Shown here: positions 35,408 to 43,872 of the stretch, one piece after another | Layout of the letters: each line of letters begins with the position of its first letter | Numbering within the stretch: the first letter of the stretch is position 1 | Source of the DNA: Halomonas sp. LBP4 | Lineage (GTDB): Bacteria; Pseudomonadota; Gammaproteobacteria; Pseudomonadales; Halomonadaceae | Direction of reading: 5' to 3' | Length of the DNA stretch: 64,000 bases | Assembly: GCF_003202205.1 (NCBI RefSeq) | Contig: NZ_PDOG01000001.1 | Location: 17,509 to 81,508 of the forward strand | Position numbers and translations under genes: made by a program | Notes under the pieces: generated by a model | What the model was told of the DNA's origin: nothing | Databases searched by the model: none | Seen by the model: the letters and a program-made list of their open reading frames with translations, nothing else

Positions 35408-36670
35408 TTATCGCGGGTTGACGATCCAGTTGGTGCCCAGGCCGACGATGGTGCCCCAGTTGCTTTTGGAGGTGCAGGTAATGGTCTGCCCGTCCACCTT
35501 GATGGTGCCCTTGTCAGAGTCGGAGCCTCCGGCACCGCCGAACTCGAACGGTCCGATGAAGAAGCCGCCCTCGCCACTGGCTTTCTGTTTCACCTCCTCG
35601 GCGAAATCCGAGCCGGCATTGATGGTGATGGTAGGCCGGTAGCCGACGATCATCTGCGAAACGATGCGCGCCAGGTTGCCGCCCTTGCCGAAGTAGTACA
35701 CATCATTGCCATCCTTGAAGCCGGAATGTTTGGGCATGAACGGCCCATTCACGTAGTTGCTCGGCATGGACGAATCAAACCAGTTTTCCGGGGTCACGTT
35801 CACCACCGACACATCCTGGAAGGCGAAGGTGATATCGTATTCACTGGAGAAGTGCTCGGTGGACACTTTCTCTACCTTGCCGCCGGCCTCGAAGCCGAAG
35901 AAATCAAACAACCCACCCATTTCGCCTTCGGCATAGACGGTGCTATCGGACCACTGCTTGGTGGACGAGCTGAAGGAGAAGGTGCGGGCGGACCCGGCGC
36001 TGGCATCGCTGCCGAAGCTGTCATTGGTGATACGCTTGATGTAGTCCCAGGGTGTTTCGCTGATCTGGAACACCGGCTGATCCTTCAGGGTGGTGCCCGC
36101 CTGCCCAACCACCGAGGACAGGTTGTCATTATATTGCTTCACGGCATCGGTGATGGGCCCCTTCAACTTCTTCATATACTCATCATAGGTCGACTGGGCT
36201 GTCTTGTACGCCGTTTTCGCCTGTTGAAGTTGCGCGGCCACGGCGATGCCTTCATTTTCCAACCAGTCCGCGAAGGATTCGGTGCTACCGGTCTGTTCCT
36301 GAAAATTCTGGTAGGCCACATTCACATTGGCCTGCACCTTCCCCATACTCTGCATCGCGTTGATGACATTCTGCTGCAGCTTCTGTCCTTCATCTCCGCC
36401 GTCTGTCACCATCAGGGAATTCAGGAACGCCTTGTACTGCTGTCCGAAATTCAGCTTCATGCCATAGGTATTGGGATCCACCAGCGGACTGGCCGGTACG
36501 ATATTGAGGAACTGCACCTGTTGGTAGGGAATGGAACCGATCGGCGGGTTCTTGCCGCCCCAATTCCAGGGCTGCGGCCCGGTCAGCATTTGCGGAACGC
36601 CTTCGATCTTCATCTGATCGTTGAAGGCGGTCATGAACTGGCCCCAAAGCGTTTTTGTCAAGTCGCTCAT
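35408..36670 (-). CDS. Unrecognised 420-residue, possibly pore-forming, protein
   Basis: No family recognised. MSDLTKTLWGQFMTAFNDQMK begins without a signal peptide. Residues ~85-190 form a long helical stretch (QNVINAMQSMGKVQANVNVAYQ..., QQAKTAYKTAQSTYDEYMKKLKGP). A Ser/Thr/Gly-rich beta-type region follows, with alternating hydrophobic residues around 225-280 (SSSTKQWSDSTVYAEGEMGGLFDFFGF). A helical bundle followed by an amphipathic beta segment recalls some pore-forming toxins, but this is only a resemblance. It is transcribed away from the 36964 gene, with a 293-base AT-rich gap between them. Confidence 0.7.
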   Translation of the reverse strand: MSDLTKTLWGQFMTAFNDQMKIEGVPQMLTGPQPWNWGGKNPPIGSIPYQQVQFLNIVPASPLVDPNTYGMKLNFGQQYKAFLNSLMVTDGGDEGQKLQQNVINAMQSMGKVQANVNVAYQNFQEQTGSTESFADWLENEGIAVAAQLQQAKTAYKTAQSTYDEYMKKLKGPITDAVKQYNDNLSSVVGQAGTTLKDQPVFQISETPWDYIKRITNDSFGSDASAGSARTFSFSSSTKQWSDSTVYAEGEMGGLFDFFGFEAGGKVEKVSTEHFSSEYDITFAFQDVSVVNVTPENWFDSSMPSNYVNGPFMPKHSGFKDGNDVYYFGKGGNLARIVSQMIVGYRPTITINAGSDFAEEVKQKASGEGGFFIGPFEFGGAGGSDSDKGTIKVDGQTITCTSKSNWGTIVGLGTNWIVNPR

Positions 36671-36784
36671 TGTCTTGCTCCTGATAAAGGTTAAGGGGCA
36701 TTGTTATGCCCTTGTGGGTCACCGATCCGTGAATCGGCGATATCAGTGTTGAGCAAGAAAATGATCCAGTGAAATTATCACTGC

Positions 36785-36809
36785 TGATGATTGCCATCAT
36801 GAAACATGA
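36785..36809. promoter_or_regulatory. Candidate LysR-type operator in the divergent region
   Basis: Two adjoining palindromes, TGATG-N5-CATCA (36785-36799, containing ATGAT-N4-ATCAT) and TCATGAAACATGA (36797-36809), lie in the AT-rich 293-base gap between the divergent 35408 and 36964 genes. LysR regulators typically bind such imperfect dyads between divergent targets, and a LysR gene is at 38994. Confidence 0.4.
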
Positions 36810-36963
36810 ATCATCTACTGTGATGATCACCATTACCATCCATAATGGTTAATCCCTTTTCCGCATGAAAAAACCCACTAGTATGAAAGATGGCCTAAGC
36901 CAGATTGCCACCTCGCCTTGAGGGAACTGTCGTATCTCCATAATCATTAAAAAGGATGCCATC

Positions 36964-38109
36964 ATGATCACGCCGGAGTTATCCGCAGCGGCGCCGGACA
37001 CCCTGCTTAACGCCCAACGCCTGGCCGCCCTGCCCGCCACCAGCGAGCACGCCTTGCCGCCAGTGGACTGGCCGACACTGGGCGTGGCGGCCAATCGTAT
37101 CCCCACCGTGATTCCCCTCACCGACTGGCAGGCCAATTCGCCCTTTCCCGAAGCGGATGTGGCGGTGATCACCTGGACCAGCGCCGAATGGGCGGCCATG
37201 AACCAGGTACTCACCAATCGTCGCGAACCGCTCACCCCGGAGCAGGCCAAGGGTCACGACTGGCGCCAGGGCTGGGAAAAATACCAGCGTGATTACTGCC
37301 AGATTCATCAGTACATGGTGGATGTGTCGAAGACCTACCAGGGCGGCGCCCCCTCGCTGTATGACCAGGCGTGGGGCAGCGTGCGGATGGTGACCATCGG
37401 CGAGCTGAAGGTGTTGCTGGTGAAATCCGGTATGCACCTGGCCCAGGACGGCACCGACCTGCCCCTGATCCAGCTGGTCGACCAGCTTTGCCGGGAAGCC
37501 CGGCCGCGGCTGGTGCTCTCCATCGGCACCGCCGGCGGCGTGCGCGAGGAAGATACCCTGGGCTCGGCGCTGATTACCAACCAGGCCTACTTCCATTGCC
37601 TGAAAAATTTCGCCAACGCCGCCTTCAACCGCAGCACCGTGCAATCGCACTGGCAACCCGGTGAGCATTACCTGCCCCAGGCCCAGGAAGGCGTGATCCA
37701 GGTCCCTGGCCCGGAAATCCTGCCGGTGAGCCCGCAGTATCCCGCCGGCGCCCACATCAGCCCGGATGTGCCGAACAGTCGCATCAAGGTGGTCACCGGC
37801 CAGCCCATCATCACCACCGACACCTTCCTGTTCGGCACCACCACCAACCGCCTGCAAGAGTACGGCTGCATCGTGGAGATGGACGACGCCGTGGTCGGCA
37901 TGGCCTGCGATAAACATCGGGTGGCCTACGGTTTCGTACGCAACGTGTCCGACCCGGTCATCAATGGCCAACTACCGGATTCCCTGCAGGACAGCTGGGC
38001 CGGCTACATCTATCAGGAGCAGGGGCTGTACACCAGCTACAACGGCGCCCTGGCCACCTGGGCCCTGCTGGCCGCCGAGGCGGACCGCCAGGAGGCGCGC
38101 CATGACTAA
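36964..38109 (+). CDS. Nucleoside phosphorylase/nucleosidase-like protein
   Basis: Predicted member of the PNP/UDP phosphorylase superfamily, 381 residues (typical small members are 230-290). Family-like segments are VLSIGTAGGVREEDTLGSALITNQAYF, VVTGQPIITTDTFLFG, YGCIVEMDDAVVGMAC (canonical ME-x-A pattern changed to MDDA) and FVRNVSDPVI, whose Asp could be catalytic. About 150 residues of unrelated N-terminal sequence precede the core. Substrate unknown. Its stop overlaps the next start by 8 bases, so the two are coupled. Confidence 0.75.
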   Translation: MITPELSAAAPDTLLNAQRLAALPATSEHALPPVDWPTLGVAANRIPTVIPLTDWQANSPFPEADVAVITWTSAEWAAMNQVLTNRREPLTPEQAKGHDWRQGWEKYQRDYCQIHQYMVDVSKTYQGGAPSLYDQAWGSVRMVTIGELKVLLVKSGMHLAQDGTDLPLIQLVDQLCREARPRLVLSIGTAGGVREEDTLGSALITNQAYFHCLKNFANAAFNRSTVQSHWQPGEHYLPQAQEGVIQVPGPEILPVSPQYPAGAHISPDVPNSRIKVVTGQPIITTDTFLFGTTTNRLQEYGCIVEMDDAVVGMACDKHRVAYGFVRNVSDPVINGQLPDSLQDSWAGYIYQEQGLYTSYNGALATWALLAAEADRQEARHD

Positions 38110-38992
38110 GCCCAGCTGGTACCAGCTCAGCCCCGAGCCACTCCGCAACGAGTATCGGCTGGCCCCGGTCAGCCCCTCCGGGGCCGGCTTTCTCGATCAG
38201 GCCAGCGCCCTGGCCAGCCACGGCTGCGAGCTGTTCGTCAGCAGTCCCCAGGGCCAGCTGGCCGCGCAGGTGCTGAATCCGGATACCCTGAGCTTTACCC
38301 CGGGGGCGGAAATCAACGCGAGCCTGGCCTACCAGGCCCTCAGCCCCTTTTTGCTGGGTGGGCAGCTACACCTGCTGGCCTACACCCGGGACGAGGGTAT
38401 CCTCGATTTCTTCCGGGTCACCGCCACTGATTTCCAGCACCTGTACCGCTATCAACGCACCTATGGCGACACCACCATGGGCTTCACCACCGTGCATGCC
38501 TTCGGCTACCGCGATCGCTGCCTGTTCATGGGCTACAACGCCGACACCGGCGCCAGCCGGATCTATGGCATTCAAGTGCCCCCCCAGGCCCCGCTGAGCA
38601 TCAGCCAGCTATGGCAAAGTGACTGGGCAAAGGGCTGGCAGGATTTCTGTTTTTTCCAACTCGGCGGCGAGAATTTCTTCTTCAAGCACAACCCCACCTA
38701 CAAGGCGGTCAATATCGACCACTATATGGATGACCCTGCCCAGGGTTCCCACCCGGTAGGCACCGGCCTGCCGCTGCCCCAGGAAACCAGCGCGGCAGCA
38801 ACGCTCGCCTTGCAGGAAGGCCCCGGCTTTGCCGGGTATCGGGCGGACAACGGCCAGCTGACCATCAACCGCTTCCACACTGATTGCCAGGGCTGGCAAC
38901 AGCAAGCCCAGGTGCAGGCCGGGCGGGAGCATTCGCATCTGCTCGCCCTTCCCTGCGGTGACGGCAAATCACTGCTGGCACTGTACGGCTGA
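38102..38992 (+). CDS. Unrecognised 296-residue protein, propeller-like
   Basis: No family recognised. The sequence (MTKPSWYQLSPEPLRNEYRLAP) is rich in aromatic and Gly residues and shows repeated beta-rich units of about 45-50 residues, for example GGQLHLLAYTRDEGILDFFRV, YRDRCLFMGYNADTGASRIYGI and GGENFFFKHNPTYKAVNI. This suggests a small beta-propeller, such as a lectin-type fold. No signal peptide. It overlaps the nucleosidase-like gene by 8 bases, which argues for joint action. It ends 1 base before the convergent LysR stop. Confidence 0.7.
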   Translation: MTKPSWYQLSPEPLRNEYRLAPVSPSGAGFLDQASALASHGCELFVSSPQGQLAAQVLNPDTLSFTPGAEINASLAYQALSPFLLGGQLHLLAYTRDEGILDFFRVTATDFQHLYRYQRTYGDTTMGFTTVHAFGYRDRCLFMGYNADTGASRIYGIQVPPQAPLSISQLWQSDWAKGWQDFCFFQLGGENFFFKHNPTYKAVNIDHYMDDPAQGSHPVGTGLPLPQETSAAATLALQEGPGFAGYRADNGQLTINRFHTDCQGWQQQAQVQAGREHSHLLALPCGDGKSLLALYG

Positions 38993-38993
38993 T

Positions 38994-39917
38994 TCATTTA
39001 TCGGCCACCATATCGAAGAACCAGTCGATCACCTGCTCCACCCGGCGCGGGTACTCGTGGTCCTTGATGGTAATGATATGGATATCATTGAGCAGCGGCT
39101 GACTGGCCTGGTGGCGGTACAGCCGCCCCTGCTCCAGCAGGGATGCTACGCAATGACAGGGAATCACCGCCATCCCCAGCCCACCGGCCACCATGTCGAT
39201 GGCACCGTTGATGGAATTGATCTCCCCGGCAAAGGTCAGCGAATAGGTGTTGAGATTGCAGCGCTCGGGAAATACATGCTTTAGCCAGCGATCGTAGTAA
39301 TAACTGGAACCGGGATACCAGATGAAGCGCTGCTCCAGAATGGAGCTGTCGGTCAGGTCCTGCAGCGACGCCGGATCGCTGGACACCAGCACATACTCTT
39401 CCTGACAGAACAGCCGGTAACGCAGCAGCGGATGATTGTTGTTTTCCGTGACGAAGCCGAAATCCGCTTGATTCTCCAGCAGCATGCGCACCACCTCCTG
39501 GGTGGAGGTAAGGGTGATGTTCAGCTCGATATCCGGGTGTGCCCGGCGTCGCTCCAGCAGCATGGGAAAGTGCGGCGACATCAGGCAACTGGGCGGCATG
39601 GCATAGGACACCAGCCCCGCCACCCGCGTCTCCATGGCGTGCACCCGATCCATGAACTGCTGGGTGCTATGCATCTGCTGGCGCACGTAATGCATCAAGG
39701 CGTTACCGGCATCGGTGAGCACCACCTTCTTGCCGATACGCTTGAACAGGGTGACACCGATCTGCTCTTCCAGCTTGGCGATATGCTGGCTGACCCCGGA
39801 CTGGGTCATGTGGGCACGGGTGGCCGCATGGGTAAAACTCTGGGTCTGCGCCGCCGCCATGAAGGCCTTGAACAGGCGCTGATCCAGCAGCATGAAATCC
39901 CGGTTGGAAAAGCTCAT
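38994..39917 (-). CDS. LysR-family transcriptional regulator
   Basis: Predicted DNA-binding regulator of 307 residues. The winged HTH is clear at about 15-75 (FKAFMAAAQTQSFTHAATRAHMTQSGVSQHIAKLEEQIGVTLFKRIGKKVVLTDAG). The remainder is the periplasmic-binding-like effector domain. The start overlaps the stop of the 39917 gene as TGATG, so it is co-translated with that gene. Position next to the unrecognised genes makes it the likely local regulator. The effector is unknown. Confidence 0.93.
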   Translation of the reverse strand: MSFSNRDFMLLDQRLFKAFMAAAQTQSFTHAATRAHMTQSGVSQHIAKLEEQIGVTLFKRIGKKVVLTDAGNALMHYVRQQMHSTQQFMDRVHAMETRVAGLVSYAMPPSCLMSPHFPMLLERRRAHPDIELNITLTSTQEVVRMLLENQADFGFVTENNNHPLLRYRLFCQEEYVLVSSDPASLQDLTDSSILEQRFIWYPGSSYYYDRWLKHVFPERCNLNTYSLTFAGEINSINGAIDMVAGGLGMAVIPCHCVASLLEQGRLYRHQASQPLLNDIHIITIKDHEYPRRVEQVIDWFFDMVADK

Positions 39918-40687
39918 CAGCGTCCCCCCTCACTGGCCGCCGGTGACAGCGAAAATTGCAGATTGAAGGCCTGCCCCGGCCCCACCGGCAGGCCGGCATA
40001 GTCGGCAAAGGGAGACGACGGCACCGCCACCGCTGCGGCGGCGTCGGCCCACACCAATTCGCCAATGGTGTCAGCCTGTAACACCTGGCCCTGCTGTTGC
40101 CAGTGGGACCAGACCACCAACAGGTCGTCATCCAGATAGAAATAAACGCCCAGCAGCCCCTGCCGCGGCCGGGCACGCAAGGTTCCCATCGCCTCGCACA
40201 CCGCCTGCCGGAATGCCGCCACGCCTTGCCCGCTACGCAGCCAGACCTCGCTGAACACCGCCCCTTGCTGCCAGTTGCCCCCGCAATCGAATAACTGCAC
40301 CGGGCCCGACTGCTTCGGCTGATCATCAAAGGGCGCCGGGAAATCACTGTGGCTGGCGGGCCGGCCCTGCCGGGCCTGAAAACTGAACACGGTACCGTGC
40401 AAGGCCCCGTAGGCACGCCCTGCCACGGTGGCATGGCTGGCCTGCTGGTAACACTGCCGGCTGGGGTAAAACACCAGCGCGATTTCATCCGGTACCTTGG
40501 GATGGCCGCTGGGCGGCAGTACCGATGGCACATAGGCCTGCAGGCCCTGCGGGGCCATCAACTCGACGGTGGCGGGGATAAAAATCTCCCCCAGTTGCTG
40601 GTAAAAACGCTCCCGGCCGGCACCACTGGCCAATTCCGGCAGGGCATAGCCCAGCCACACCCGTACCGCCCGCGCTTCCCTTGCCAT
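39917..40687 (-). CDS. Unrecognised 256-residue protein
   Basis: No family recognised. Starts MAREARAVRVWLGYALPELA with AAGGAG about 7 bases before the ATG; longer in-frame starts lack this. No signal peptide or TM. Segments such as FIPATVELMAPQGLQAYVPSVLP, EIALVFYPSRQCYQQA and LHGTVFSFQARQGRP suggest a compact alpha/beta domain. A second half reads LLGVYFYLDDDLLVVWSHW. It is the first gene of a two-gene unit with the LysR regulator, so it may be a sensor partner or a component made with the regulator. Confidence 0.7.
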   Translation of the reverse strand: MAREARAVRVWLGYALPELASGAGRERFYQQLGEIFIPATVELMAPQGLQAYVPSVLPPSGHPKVPDEIALVFYPSRQCYQQASHATVAGRAYGALHGTVFSFQARQGRPASHSDFPAPFDDQPKQSGPVQLFDCGGNWQQGAVFSEVWLRSGQGVAAFRQAVCEAMGTLRARPRQGLLGVYFYLDDDLLVVWSHWQQQGQVLQADTIGELVWADAAAAVAVPSSPFADYAGLPVGPGQAFNLQFSLSPAASEGGR

Positions 40688-40964
40688 CACACTCTCCTTG
40701 CTCACAACCACTGGAACACCATTATCCGTACCGCCTGATCGCACCGGCCGGCTGGCCCCCTTACCCCTGCGCCTCCCGGTGGCTATTATCTTCACAGCCC
40801 AAGATGCCTAGAAACTGTTTGACTGGTTTTACTGGTTAGACTGTCAACCCCAATGAATACCGAAGAGGGAACCGGGGTGAATGCCTAGGACGCACCTCTT
40901 GTACCAATCGGGCATCTCCTTTCCTGATATACCTTCGCCGCGGAGCGGTGGGGACGCCTGGCAC
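40688..40964. other. Intergenic region at the right edge of the accessory block
   Basis: 277 bases holding the promoter of the 39917/LysR unit. Nothing else recognisable: no terminal repeat, tRNA or integrase that would mark an insertion end. Confidence 0.4.
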
Positions 40965-42011
40965 CTATCCTCCTTGATGTTCCGCCCCGATGCCCTGGAA
41001 CATCTCGCGAAGATCGACGGTTGAACGCTCGCCGATGGCAGCGAAGTTCTCATCCAGCCAGCGTGTGGCGGTGTCGCGGCCCATATCGCGCAGCTTGATG
41101 AGAAACCCCCATTCGACGTTCATCTTCGACGAGGCGCCCAGCGGTTTCAGCTCCGCCTGGTTCTCGATGATATGCACCCGCACCTGACGGTATTCGTCCT
41201 CCGAGAGCTTGCCTTGGCGGATCAGCCGGTCGACGAAGTCGATGCCGCGCAGCTCCTTCAGCAGGCTGGCATTGAAGCTGATCTCGTGCATCCGGTCCTG
41301 GATCTCCTGGGGCGTCTTCGGCGTGCCCTTGCGCTCGATCGGGTTGACCTGGATCACCACGATGTCGTCGGTGCCGGTCTTGCCGTGAAAGGGGAACAGC
41401 GACGGATTGCCCATGTAGCCACCGTCCCAGTAGGGCACGCCGTCGATCTCCACCGCCTGGTAGAGCTGCGGCAGGGTGGCCGAGGCCATGACCATGTCGG
41501 CCGTGAGCCGCTCGCGCGGGAAGACCTTGACCTTGCCGGTCTCCACATTGGTAGCGGAGATGAAGAGTTCGAAAGCGGTGCATCTGCGCACCATCTCGAA
41601 GTCGATGCTCTGCTCCAGCAGATCGAGCAGCGGATTGATATTCATCGGGTTGAGCTGATAGGGCGAGGCCACGCGCGTGAGCGCATCCATGGCGTGATAC
41701 ATGGGGTTGTTCTCCAGCCCCCAATTGCCCATCAGCACGTCGATCGGCATCCGTTTCAGCGGGCTGTTCTTCGCGCCGTCGCTCATGCATCGCCAGAAGC
41801 GTTCGAGCGCCGCGCGCGCGCCTTCGGGGCCGTCGCGGGTGAAGCCATCGGCCAGCGCCACCGCGTTCATCGCCCCCGCCGAGGTGCCCGAGACCCCGGC
41901 GATGCGCAGCCGGCCGTCCTCGAGAATTCGATCCAGAACCCCCCAGGTAAAGGCCCCATGCGCGCCTCCGCCCTGCAGGGCGAGGTTAACGAGCTTGGGT
42001 TTCTGCGTCAT
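40965..42011 (-). CDS. Patatin-like phospholipase
   Basis: Predicted Ser-Asp dyad lipid hydrolase, 348 residues. N-terminal oxyanion motif LQGGGAHGAFTWG, nucleophile elbow GVSGTSAGA (Ser in GTSAG) and the DGG catalytic Asp motif in YWDGGYMGNPSL. No signal peptide, so cytosolic. Members next to 3-hydroxybutyrate dehydrogenase genes are common and are suspected of acting on PHB granules or their lipids. ATG at 42011 with GAGGG upstream. It follows the dehydrogenase gene by 91 bases on the same strand. Confidence 0.92.
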   Translation of the reverse strand: MTQKPKLVNLALQGGGAHGAFTWGVLDRILEDGRLRIAGVSGTSAGAMNAVALADGFTRDGPEGARAALERFWRCMSDGAKNSPLKRMPIDVLMGNWGLENNPMYHAMDALTRVASPYQLNPMNINPLLDLLEQSIDFEMVRRCTAFELFISATNVETGKVKVFPRERLTADMVMASATLPQLYQAVEIDGVPYWDGGYMGNPSLFPFHGKTGTDDIVVIQVNPIERKGTPKTPQEIQDRMHEISFNASLLKELRGIDFVDRLIRQGKLSEDEYRQVRVHIIENQAELKPLGASSKMNVEWGFLIKLRDMGRDTATRWLDENFAAIGERSTVDLREMFQGIGAEHQGG

Positions 42012-42102
42012 GTGTTCGCCCTCTTCCGGTTGTGGTTCCGCCTGCTGCGCCGGGGCGCGACCATCTCGGCGCCGAGATGGCGATGTCGACGTTGCGCATG
42101 GC

Positions 42103-42873
42103 TCAGTCCATCCGCCAGCCATGGCTGACCACGATGCTCTGGCCGGTCAGCGCATTGCTCGGGAAAGTGGCGAGGAACAGCGCGGTATGCGCCACGTCCT
42201 CGACCGTGGTGAATTCCTTGTCCACGGTCTCGCCCAGCATCACCTCGTTGACGACATCCTCCTCGGAGATGCCGAGGTCCCTGGCCTGTTCGGGAATCTG
42301 CTTCTCCACCAGCGGCGTCTTGACGAAGCCGGGGCAGATCACGTTGGTGCGCACACCCTTTTCGCCGCCTTCCTTGGCGATGGTCCGGGCGAGGCCGAGG
42401 AGGCCGTGTTTCGCCGCCACGTAAGGCGCCTTGAGCGCCGAGGCCTCCTGCGAGTGGACCGACCCCATGTAGAGGATCGTGCCCGCCCCCTGCCTGTACA
42501 TCTGCGGCAGCACGGCCTTCGAAGTCAGGAAGGCGCCGTCGAGATGGATCGACACGACCTTGCGCCATTCGTCGAAGGTGAAGTCCTCGACCCGCTTGAC
42601 CATCTGTATGCCGGCGTTCGAGAGAAGGACGTCCACCCGTCCGTGGGCCTCGAGCACCCTGTCGATGCCGCGCTGCACGGCGTCCGGGTCGGTGACGTCC
42701 ATGTCGACGCCCATATGCCCCTCGCCGAGCGACGCCGCAGCCGTCTTCGCCGCGTCGAGGTCGATATCGGCGAGCACCACCTTACCGCCCGCGGCGGCAA
42801 AGCATTTGGCGATTTCGAGGCCGATGCCGCTGGCGCCACCGGTGATGACGCAGATCTTGTCGTTAAGTTTCAT
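42103..42873 (-). CDS. bdhA: 3-hydroxybutyrate dehydrogenase (SDR family)
   Basis: NAD-dependent oxidation of 3-hydroxybutyrate to acetoacetate, in PHB breakdown, 256 residues. Rossmann TGGASGIG, NNAG-equivalent LSNAGIQ, Ser in YMGSVHSQEA and YVAAK catalytic block. The sequence closely follows the family through to the C-terminus GQSIVVSHGWRMD. ATG at 42873 with AAGG about 8 bases upstream. It is preceded by an unusual set of 10-bp direct repeats and followed by the patatin gene, forming a probable two-gene operon. Confidence 0.9.
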   Translation of the reverse strand: MKLNDKICVITGGASGIGLEIAKCFAAAGGKVVLADIDLDAAKTAAASLGEGHMGVDMDVTDPDAVQRGIDRVLEAHGRVDVLLSNAGIQMVKRVEDFTFDEWRKVVSIHLDGAFLTSKAVLPQMYRQGAGTILYMGSVHSQEASALKAPYVAAKHGLLGLARTIAKEGGEKGVRTNVICPGFVKTPLVEKQIPEQARDLGISEEDVVNEVMLGETVDKEFTTVEDVAHTALFLATFPSNALTGQSIVVSHGWRMD

Positions 42874-42984
42874 GGTCGTTTCGCCTTTTCGGAATCTGAA
42901 AGCATGAACCGGCCATTCGCACGCGCAAAGGACCGGTAACAGGATTGGCCCTATCACACCCGCCTCAGGTGCGCATGGGAACCA

Positions 42985-43016
42985 TTAACCACCTTTAGCC
43001 GCCTTTAACCACCTTT
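42985..43016. promoter_or_regulatory. Three 10-bp direct repeats upstream of bdhA
   Basis: Read on the minus strand: AAAGGTGGTT, AAAGGCGGCT, AAAGGTGGTT, back to back and followed by AATGG, about 110 bases upstream of the bdhA start. Exact 10-base phasing (one helical turn) suggests cooperative activator binding on one face of the helix. Confidence 0.5.
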
Positions 43017-43129
43017 TTCGGAATTCAAGCAAGTATCGGTAGCCAAACCTTATCCCATAATGGATTGCCCACGTCCGCCAAATCAGGCGGAGAGTTGGTT
43101 GAGACCACTTCAATGGATCAGCATCGTCC

Positions 43130-43825
43130 CTACCAAGCCCAGCAAAAACCCGCATATGCTCCTACGGCAGGAAAACTGTTGCTCTCGCTATGTGCGCGGG
43201 GCGCGATATCCTCGAAGATCAGATAGAGAATACCGCCACTGCAGAACAACAGGATCATCGCGAGCATAAACTCGCTTGACGAAAACCACACGAATCCCAG
43301 CCAAGCCGCCAGGGGCCCCACCATTGAAACGGCCAGGAAGATCATTAGCAAGCAGGATCGCGAGCTCATGTTTTCCCGCATTTCGTGATAGGCGGAAAAC
43401 CCTTCAGGCATGTTTTGTAGCGCTATCAGGCCAGCGAGAAGATAGACCATATTCGAGCCGCTTGCTGCCAACACGCCGAGCAGAATGGCCTCCGGAAAAA
43501 AGTCCAGCAGCATGCCCATGAACTGCGATGCCGAATTCTGCGTACGTTTCGCCCAGGCACTGAACTGCCAGAACACGAGTCCTCCCGTTCCGAAAGCCAG
43601 GACCACAGAAAGTACCGATGTATGCTCAATACCGCGTGGCATCAAGACGAGCGCTATCGCTGCCAACAAAGCGCCGCCTCCGAAATACGATACGAAACTG
43701 TCCAGCTTCATTCTCAGGCAGGCATTCCTCAACACAACATTCGAGGAGACCAAGGCCCCGGCCGGAATAGACAAGCCGGCCATCCACGCCAGCCCCAGAG
43801 CCCACGCCATAGGAAGCACCGTCAT
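43130..43825 (-). CDS. ZIP-family metal transporter with a frameshifted C-terminus
   Basis: Predicted inner-membrane divalent metal importer, 231 residues as read, about seven to eight TM segments. ZIP motifs are DFFPEAILLG and LQNMPEGFSAYHEMRE. The end reads AGFCWAW and stops. One added base in the A5 run at 43144-43148 would instead give AGFLLGLVGTMLIH and a TGA at 43110-43112, a typical ZIP final helix. So either a real one-base deletion or a sequencing error removed the last residues. ATG at 43825 is chosen; an in-frame TTG at 43855 would be an unusual start. Confidence 0.85.
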   Translation of the reverse strand: MTVLPMAWALGLAWMAGLSIPAGALVSSNVVLRNACLRMKLDSFVSYFGGGALLAAIALVLMPRGIEHTSVLSVVLAFGTGGLVFWQFSAWAKRTQNSASQFMGMLLDFFPEAILLGVLAASGSNMVYLLAGLIALQNMPEGFSAYHEMRENMSSRSCLLMIFLAVSMVGPLAAWLGFVWFSSSEFMLAMILLFCSGGILYLIFEDIAPRAHSESNSFPAVGAYAGFCWAW

Positions 43826-43872
43826 TGCCTTATATTCCTGTCTGGATTGTTCCAATTCACGTCCATGATTGC

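Noticed and set aside
35012..40687. Prophage or integrative element
   Set aside because: No integrase, terminase, structural gene, tRNA edge or direct repeats were found at the block ends.
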